Shown here: piece by piece, positions 58,701 to 64,000 of the stretch
Layout of the letters: each line of letters starts with the position of its first letter
Position numbering within the stretch: the stretch's first letter is position 1
Assembly: GCA_001692895.1 (NCBI GenBank)
Contig: KV748180.1
Coordinates: 1,358,195-1,422,194 of the forward strand
Reading direction: 5' to 3'
DNA length: 64,000 nucleotides
From: Cenococcum geophilum 1.58
Taxonomy: Eukaryota > Ascomycota > Dothideomycetes > Gloniales > Gloniaceae
The notes under the pieces: generated by a model
What the model saw: the letters and a program-made list of their open reading frames with translations, nothing else
Databases searched by the model: none
What the model was told of the DNA's origin: nothing
Made by a program: the position numbers and the translations under genes

Positions 58701-60048
58701 GATTATTATCTAGTTTGTCCAAATCGATTTTGTTATTAAAGCTTATATAGCTTAGTATTAACCTTATTGTTGGAGTATATAAATGCTTAAGGTAAAGCTT
58801 GTATAACTTAGTATTAACCATAGTTGTTCCTTAGTATGCGTAGCTTAGTATTAATTAAAAAGGATCACCGTAGGTAGAGAAGAAGACGATTAAATCGGTT
58901 AGGGAGGCAGTTGATTATTAACGAACTCATACGGTCGTTGTCAAAGTCGTAGTTCGAGACGTTGTTAATATTCGAAGGTATCGAAGAAAGGGTACGCTTT
59001 AATATTTGAGAGTAGTTAACAAATAGCAGGACATGCTTTTATAATGGCGAGCTGTTTTATTTATAAAGGTCGTATAAATGGCTATCGAGAGGAAAGCATT
59101 AATAGTTCGTATAAGGTCGTAGAGATAAATAGGCTTATCTGCAGAGCTATTAGAGAGTGCCATAAATCGGAATAATTCTCCTAATCTGTTCTCCTAATTA
59201 AGAGTGCCATAAATTACTTAAATTCTCCCCTAGGTTCCTAGTACCCCTATATATAGGATGCAGATGTATTCGGCCGTAAGATCAAGGGACTACCTAGGTC
59301 GATAGTAAGGTTCGGGTTAATTGCGTACGGTGGTTATTAATGAGAACTCAACGGGTGTCTATAAGGGCGTTTATAGACAAGTCGGAGAGTCGTGTCATAG
59401 GCATATCGGCGCGATAGGTTATCGGGTTTGCTTTCAAATCGCATTCGGGCCGCATTTAAATTGCATTCGGATTGCCTTCGGATCGCAGGCGTATTGGCGC
59501 AATTATTAGTTAATTAGACTATAGGCATATTAGCACAGTCAGTAATTGGGTTTAGGGGTTTAGGGTGGCAGTATAGTGCCAGTAAGTCCTTCCTAGTCGA
59601 TTTTGTCTCTCCTTGTATAGCTTAGTATCAATTAGGGTGGTTATCGCAGCGTAGTCTATATATCTATTAATGTCGTTCATTGTAACGTTACGGCTAAGTC
59701 TTAATTAATTTCGTTCTCGCAGCCCTAGGGTAAGTCTTAACCAAGGTCGTCTCTGAAGCTCGTATAACTCCGTATCAGTCGAAAAGGTCAGGGGGGAAGG
59801 TAAGATATTCTTGCCTTCCTAGGCAGTCGTCCTTATCCACAGGAGACCTTCTAGCTGCTTAAATACCGGCTCCCAGTATTAATAATAGCGACTCAACACA
59901 TCGACGACGCGCAGCTAGGGGTATTTAACGCGTGTCCTCTCAGAACACGCGGAATAGGGGTGGGAGATTATCCAGGCCTTCCTAGGTGAGGTAAAGAGGG
60001 AGCTTCAAAACGAATGAAGTCCCCCCTAGGTGGGTGAGCTTAGTATAA
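58701..60048 (-). other. 5' internal part of the LARD-like element
   Basis: The stretch is less repetitive than the left part but holds several copies of a TATAGCTTAGTATTAA-type word (about 58745, 58800, 58845, 59615, 59755). A short minus-strand reading from ATG 59680 (MNDINRYIDYAAITTLIDTK) runs about 42 codons to a stop and resembles nothing I know. Otherwise non-coding. It ends at the 5' LTR with a possible primer-binding region TTATACTAAGCTCACCC (60032-60048, minus). Confidence 0.4.
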
Positions 60049-60211
60049 TATTACGGCTCGTACAAACGCCTCTAAACCGAAGCTTGTAGAATGCTGTATT
60101 ACGAAGATACTAAGCTAAGGAGCAGAGAAGGTCGAGGAAAGGACACGTCTATATACAGGCGCCAAGTCTCCAAGCGAGCCCCTGACTAGGGTCTGTAACG
60201 GTACCGTGACA
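60049..60211 (-). repeat. Mosaic element 5' LTR, 163 bp
   Basis: It runs TATTACGGCTCG to ACCGTGACA on the + strand. It is nearly free of RIP-like changes, unlike the other LTR. It marks the right edge of the AT-rich block. Confidence 0.9.
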
Positions 60212-60266
60212 GTTAGTGACTTAGTTAATCAAGGCATGAGCACGGCAGGAGGGACGCGTGCGAGCC

Positions 60267-60424
60267 TGTACGATTGGATTGTCTATAAACGAGGATCTAA
60301 AGCTAAGGAAAAGGAAAGGGGAGGATGAGCAGCGCCGTGCGAAGCTTTATACAATCTGCGCGTCACGTGACCGCAATCTGCGGCAATCTGTGGCAATTTG
60401 CCAGTACCGTACCAGTGCCGTGAC
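60267..60424 (-). repeat. Candidate Gypsy-C 5' LTR (about 158 bp)
   Basis: On the minus strand the segment starts TGTCACGGCAC at 60424 and ends CGTACA at 60267, about 30 bp before the gag ATG (60237). It contains a GTATAAAG TATA-like word and a CACGTG. It shares the TGTCACGG start and a CCTTTCC...TCCTTAGCTT stretch with the 163-bp LTRs of the LARD-like element. No second copy is present to prove it. Confidence 0.4.
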
Positions 60425-60519
60425 AAGGAGAAGGTTATGGGCTTCCTTTAACTATAAATTGGACTATAGGGTAAGGAGATTCTTAAAAGACTCTATATCC
60501 GCAAGATGTAAGGGGGAAA

Positions 60520-60747
60520 TGTAAGGGATCTTTTGGCGGCTGCCAAGGCTAGCATTCGGCTAGCCCTTGGCACCTCCTTATAAGCTCCCTTGGGCTTGCA
60601 GCCCTTTCCCTCCTCATCGGTTCGTCTCTCTCTGTACTAGGCTATTGCCTACCCTCATTACCATATCGTCCTCTTCCATCGACTCTCCTTGTGACTCATG
60701 CTCGGCTTGCCTGCTCCCTACCGTACACCCTGGCAATGTGCCTTACA
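60520..60747. repeat. Probable solo LTR, 228 bp
   Basis: It starts TGTAAGGGATC and ends GTGCCTTACA, an inverted TGTAAGG/CCTTACA terminus. It contains a TATAAG box (about 60578) and a pyrimidine-rich CTCTCTCTGTAC stretch after it, as in fungal LTRs. The flanks are GGAAA (60515-60519) and GAAAA (60748-60752), a 5-bp duplication with one G/A difference. No retroelement body is next to it. An 88-codon open frame over it is fortuitous. Confidence 0.5.
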
Positions 60748-61235
60748 GAAAACGCGTAAGCGCGGCACGGGTAAATAAAGCTACTAAACACGTAAATATT
60801 AAAAGAGAAGAAGAAGGGGGCTCTATATTATAGAATTAGAATTACAGCAGGCCTTTCTATATAAAATTAGAAGCCCCGCGCGAGCCAGGAGCTGGCGCGG
60901 GCACGAGAATAGGAAGAGGGTTAAAAATGGATTGTCGAGGCGACGATGAGGTCAAAGGCGCGCGACGAGGACCTCTATACTAACCCAGTACTAACCTAGA
61001 CCTCAAAAACGCGTCCGAAAAGTAGGGGCCACCCCCCCGTTTGGGGGGGGGAGGGTTATATGTGGACGATATGTCGCGGACCTTGGGGGCTCGTGCGTAA
61101 CCCGAGGTTATGTCAAGCTTAACCCGGACCTCCGATACCTACAAGATAGAGTAACGAGCTGCTTTGCCGTTACTTCCTTCTGGTTGCCAGCCGAAATCTC
61201 CTGTCTTATGTTAAAAGTCACAGCCCCTATTCCTC
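60748..61235 (+). promoter_or_regulatory. Upstream region of the P450 gene
   Basis: These 488 bp of normal-composition DNA lie between the solo LTR and the P450 start codon. Two hairpin-capable stretches stand out: CCCGCGC...GCGCGGG at about 60875-60901, and a run of seven C facing nine or so G around GTTT (61032-61051). No clear TATA box lies near the start. The promoter is presumably here by position, but no specific regulator site can be assigned. Confidence 0.4.
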
Positions 61236-62843
61236 ATGTTATCACTCTCTGTTAAGGTCGCCATAGCAGGGGTCCTCATCTTCGTTGTCCTTAAATGGAT
61301 CAGGTCTGGGACAAAGTCACTCCCAGAAGGAGCAAGGGAGCCTCCAGGCCCCTCGGGCAAACCTCTTGTCGGGAACCTGCTTGACATACCGCCATTCCAT
61401 TCTTGGCTGAGATTCAAGGAGTGGTCTGACCAATATGGCACTTTGTTCAAGCTGTCAATCGGAGGGGCACCCCATGTCGTGGTCTCCACAGAGAAGGTCG
61501 CGAACGATCTCATGCGAGAGCGAGGCACCTTGTACTCGGACCGCGAGCAGCTACCCATGGCCGCTCAGCTCTTGAGCGACAACTTACGTCCTCTCTTTCT
61601 TCCCTACGATACCCTCTGGCGCAAAGGACGCAAGCTGATACACCACCTCACCACGGCCTCAGCGGCCACTTCCTACCAGCCAATACAACTAGAGGAGTCC
61701 ACTCGTTTCCTACGAGACCTGATTCAGGATCCCGCTTCTTACGAGCGCTACCTCGAACGCTACGCAGCTGGACTGATCATGCGCCTCGCTTTCGGTCAAA
61801 CCATTTACACCGGCAATGAGCCCAGCGTGCGTCGTATCCTGGCAGTTGTGCACACTGTAGAACGCGTGGCGTCCCCTGGAGCATATCTTGTTGATTTATT
61901 TCCGTCTTTGATGTATCTGCCTACCTTCTTGGCGCCCTTCAAGCAAGAAGGCCATGCACTCCACGCTGAAGAATTGTCGCTTTTCCGCCAGCTGCAAGCT
62001 GATGTCCAGTCTCGACTGGAAAAGAATGATCCTATTGCAGTGGACACGTTCACCGCCAAGTCTCTTGTCAATTCTGGCGAATATGATATGACACCAGACC
62101 AACTTGCCTACGTCGTTGGCACACTTTTCGAAGCTGGCGCTGGCACGACCGCGGCTGCGATGATGAGCTTCTTGCTTGCCATGACGCTGCACCCAGACAA
62201 GTTTGAGATGCTACAGGCGGAGCTTGACAATGTTGTTGGAGCTGATCGCATGCCTACCTTTGAAGATATACCCTCTCTGCCTTATGTACGAGCTTGTGTC
62301 AAAGAGACGCTTCGCTGGCGACCAGTCACTGCAGGTGGAGTTCCTCACAAATCGACAAGAGACGACGTCTACGATGGCTTCTTCATAGCTAAAGGTACAA
62401 ATGTTCATGGTAACCAGTGGGCTATTCATCGCGAGGCAGCACTATATCCCAATCCTGAACACTTCACTCCCGAGCGATGGTTGGAGCCGGCATATCCCAC
62501 GTATAAGGAGCCATTGACCACTTATCCTAACCTACAGAACTACTCGGCATTCGGCTTTGGGAGACGTATATGCCCGGGGCAGAATATTGCGGAGAGGAGC
62601 TTGAACATCTTAACGGCCAGAATTGCTTGGGGTTGCGAGATCGGCAAGAAGAATGGTGTTAATCCGCCACTGTATGACTACACGAGCGGATTCAATGTGC
62701 AACCGAAGCCGTTCGACTTTGTATTGAATGCGAGGAAGGGAAGGGGAGAAATGGTAGAGAGGGAGTATCAGCAGATCTGGGGGAACAAGGCGGGTGTCGG
62801 CGAGAAAGGGCAATTCGAGCACCATGAATTCGCAACCCAATGA
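61236..62843 (+). CDS. Cytochrome P450 monooxygenase (fungal microsomal, OrdA-like group)
   Basis: This is an intact 535-residue, single-exon haem-thiolate monooxygenase. It would insert one oxygen atom into an organic substrate using electrons from NADPH-P450 reductase at the ER membrane. Residues 5-22 form a hydrophobic membrane anchor, followed by a proline-rich hinge (PPGPSGKP, 36-43). Family motifs are all present: C-helix WRKGR (128-132), I-helix AGAGTT (300-305), K-helix ExxR (E357-R360), PERW (412-415) and the haem loop FGFGRRICPG with Cys446 as the axial ligand. ATG 61236 gives the anchor at the normal place, and the stop is TGA 62841. Length is normal. Sequence style resembles the large fungal group annotated as O-methylsterigmatocystin oxidoreductase-like, which covers many substrates, so the substrate is unknown. 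Unlike everything to its left it shows no RIP-type stops. Antisense frames over it are shadows. Confidence 0.95.
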   Translation: MLSLSVKVAIAGVLIFVVLKWIRSGTKSLPEGAREPPGPSGKPLVGNLLDIPPFHSWLRFKEWSDQYGTLFKLSIGGAPHVVVSTEKVANDLMRERGTLYSDREQLPMAAQLLSDNLRPLFLPYDTLWRKGRKLIHHLTTASAATSYQPIQLEESTRFLRDLIQDPASYERYLERYAAGLIMRLAFGQTIYTGNEPSVRRILAVVHTVERVASPGAYLVDLFPSLMYLPTFLAPFKQEGHALHAEELSLFRQLQADVQSRLEKNDPIAVDTFTAKSLVNSGEYDMTPDQLAYVVGTLFEAGAGTTAAAMMSFLLAMTLHPDKFEMLQAELDNVVGADRMPTFEDIPSLPYVRACVKETLRWRPVTAGGVPHKSTRDDVYDGFFIAKGTNVHGNQWAIHREAALYPNPEHFTPERWLEPAYPTYKEPLTTYPNLQNYSAFGFGRRICPGQNIAERSLNILTARIAWGCEIGKKNGVNPPLYDYTSGFNVQPKPFDFVLNARKGRGEMVEREYQQIWGNKAGVGEKGQFEHHEFATQ

Positions 62844-64000
62844 GTGTCTCATTCTACAACTTCTTGTTTAACTTGAAGGTTCACCGTAAGTAGGGTACTA
62901 CAATGTGGATCTGCTGGGTTCTGACTGCAAGTAGCAGTCTTACGCGCTGGGGAGTTGCCGCATGTTATGAGAAAGTTTGTGGGGACATGAATAGATGAGC
63001 ATAATGCATTGAAGTTTGGCTTAATTTCACCGAGCTTAACTTCACCGAGCCTCTCTAGGTGATTTTGAAGGCTTCTATGCCATTCTTCACAATTCTATGC
63101 TTAGATAATCCGGGCGGTAATATTGCAACCAATTACGTCGCGGTTACTTTCGTATCATCGACCTCAAGAAAGTACCTTACAGCCCATTGAATGCGAGGTT
63201 AATGGCTACAAGACCCAGAGACCGCTCCAATTCTTAGCTGGAGAGCGTTAACGGGGCCTACATAATCCTCCACCTGAAGCTTCAAGCTTATCTCAGCCCG
63301 ATCGCACGTATTAGAACACTTAAAGCGCCGCCCCCATGAACTAATGCACCCCTTATCCAGATAGGTAAAGGCACGCCCCCTCTTTCACACCACGATAATT
63401 TTCCGCCCGAGGGGGCTCCGAGAGAAGAGAAATAATGAAGAGCTATCTGGCAAGTTCTGTTGTATCAAAGAACGCGGTCAATGACGAGTGTGACCTGTTG
63501 GCGCTCGAAGTACCTCGACCCTCTTTTGTTCAAGGGTGCATTTCGGCGTGCGGGGATGCACTTTACAGCACTTTAACGAGATGAACTTGAAATTATAACG
63601 ATGAAACCCTAGACTAGCCTAGTTCGAGGGCGTAATCTGCCGAAGAATGTGGAGATCTTTCTAGAGGCATTCCTTTTCTTAACTCCTCTAATAAATATAA
63701 GATTGTATTGAGCCGTAGATTACCGTTATGAGCCCGGAGATCTTAAGCGCGATCCCGTAATGGAATGTAAATGTTGTGCCCTAGGAGAAGATCTGGCCAA
63801 CCCAGCCAACCAGATCTTTCCCTGATTTACGCATTTTGCCAAACATATGTCAAACACAACTGGTATTACCAGGTTACTAGTGCTTCTAGGCTATGGTAAC
63901 TGCTCCTTTAAGGAGTATCCTAACGAAGAATCATCTCCCAGGCTTAGCACTCACCACACCTGCTTTTTGGGGGCCATTTCAAAGTCTGATTGCCTGTCGA
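62844..64000. other. Downstream intergenic region, no gene recognised
   Basis: These 1157 bp of normal-composition sequence follow the P450. Visible details are a 15-bp tandem repeat TTAAYTTCACCGAGC (63021-63035 and 63036-63050), a hairpin AGATCTGG...CCAGATCT (63789-63817), and a 49-codon frame at 63435-63584 (MKSYLASSVVSKNAVNDE) with no recognisable family. The P450 polyadenylation site should lie in the first few hundred bases but is not evident. The stretch could also be the upstream region of a gene beyond the window. Confidence 0.5.

Larger units (their letters stand above)
55911..60211 (-). mobile_element. 4301-bp non-coding LTR element (LARD-like), GTTAG target duplication
   Basis: Two LTRs of exactly 163 bp (55911-56073, 60049-60211) and an exact duplication GTTAG (55906-55910, 60212-60216) define it. 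On the minus strand a polypurine tract AAAGGAGGGGGTGA (56074-56091) precedes the left LTR, and the LTR has a TATATA promoter-like word, so it reads right to left. The 3975-bp interior has no gag or pol signature in either strand. It is a large retrotransposon derivative that must have used proteins supplied in trans. It inserted in the first codons of Gypsy-C gag. Confidence 0.85.
43105..60424 (-). mobile_element. Gypsy-C LTR retrotransposon, 3'-truncated and split by two insertions
   Basis: Reading right to left: candidate 5' LTR (60267-60424), start of gag (60237), insertion of the motif-mosaic LTR element (55911-60211), rest of gag (54690-55905), protease, RT and RNase H (52236-54500), insertion of Gypsy-A(-) (44074-52235), integrase (43105-44073). 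The reading frame and target duplications match across both insertions. The 3' end of integrase, 3' region and 3' LTR are missing. N bases lie at 54518-54590. Confidence 0.75.

Noticed and set aside
60258-60524. 88-codon + strand open frame
   Set aside because: It is antisense to the candidate Gypsy-C LTR, has no recognisable motif, and its codon pattern is unlike the P450.
60567-60833. 88-codon + strand open frame
   Set aside because: It covers most of the probable solo LTR, is Ser/Pro/Leu-rich low complexity, and crosses the LTR end.
61211-62852. Several open frames opposite to or out of frame with the P450
   Set aside because: They are shadows of a long GC-balanced coding region. Only the 535-codon frame carries all P450 motifs.
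63435-63584. 49-codon open frame downstream of the P450
   Set aside because: It is too short and without a family match. A chance frame of this size in 1.1 kb of normal-composition DNA is expected. Mentioned in the intergenic entry only.

Overview
The window looks like part of a filamentous ascomycete (Pezizomycotina-type) chromosome. About 60 kb is an AT-rich, gene-free block of transposons. It ends abruptly near 60.2 kb in normal-composition DNA carrying one intact gene, an intronless cytochrome P450 (61236-62843, +). The block bears the marks of repeat-induced point mutation (RIP). Reading frames of recognisable transposon proteins run on for hundreds of codons but are filled with TAA/TAG where CAA/CAG/TGG is expected. 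Zinc-knuckle His appears as Tyr and catalytic Asp as Asn. No host gene, tRNA, rRNA or CRISPR was seen in the block.

Layout from left to right. 1-2987: Copia-1 (minus, cut by the window edge), inserted in the 5' LTR of Gypsy-A(+) (2988-11755), whose gag is split by a 1071-bp fold-back element (3389-4459, TA duplication). 11756-13291: 3' end of a related Gypsy (A'). 13560-13762: an orphan LTR. 13773-36132: Gypsy-B (minus), a Russian doll. It contains a complete Copia-2 (14425-20847, target duplication GTTAT), a 457-bp GC-rich MITE (22948-23404) and a piggyBac element (23498-32941). The piggyBac itself holds two tandem 2929-bp Cryptons (24935-30792), and a Tc1 element (23559-24934) sits exactly at the Crypton left end. 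36133-43100: truncated pieces (Gypsy-C gag, A' 3' end, Copia-3 5' end, a pogo-like transposase N-terminus, Gypsy-D gag-protease). 43105-60424: Gypsy-C (minus), split by a full-length Gypsy-A(-) (44074-52235, TAATT duplication, with its own 223-bp MITE) and by a 4.3-kb non-coding LTR element (55911-60211, GTTAG duplication). The interior of that last element is a mosaic of short recurrent motifs. 60520-60747 is a probable solo LTR. P450 and its flanks fill the rest.

The elements do not form a pathway. Their relation is one of layered insertion, and the flanking duplications allow a relative order to be read. The most unusual structures are the equal-length Crypton tandem with a 7-bp repeat at all three boundaries, the fold-back built of about five palindromes, and the motif-mosaic LTR element. 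Coordinates of pseudogenes are approximate where frames break. N characters occur near 3907-4003, 4860-4925, 47863 and 54518-54590.
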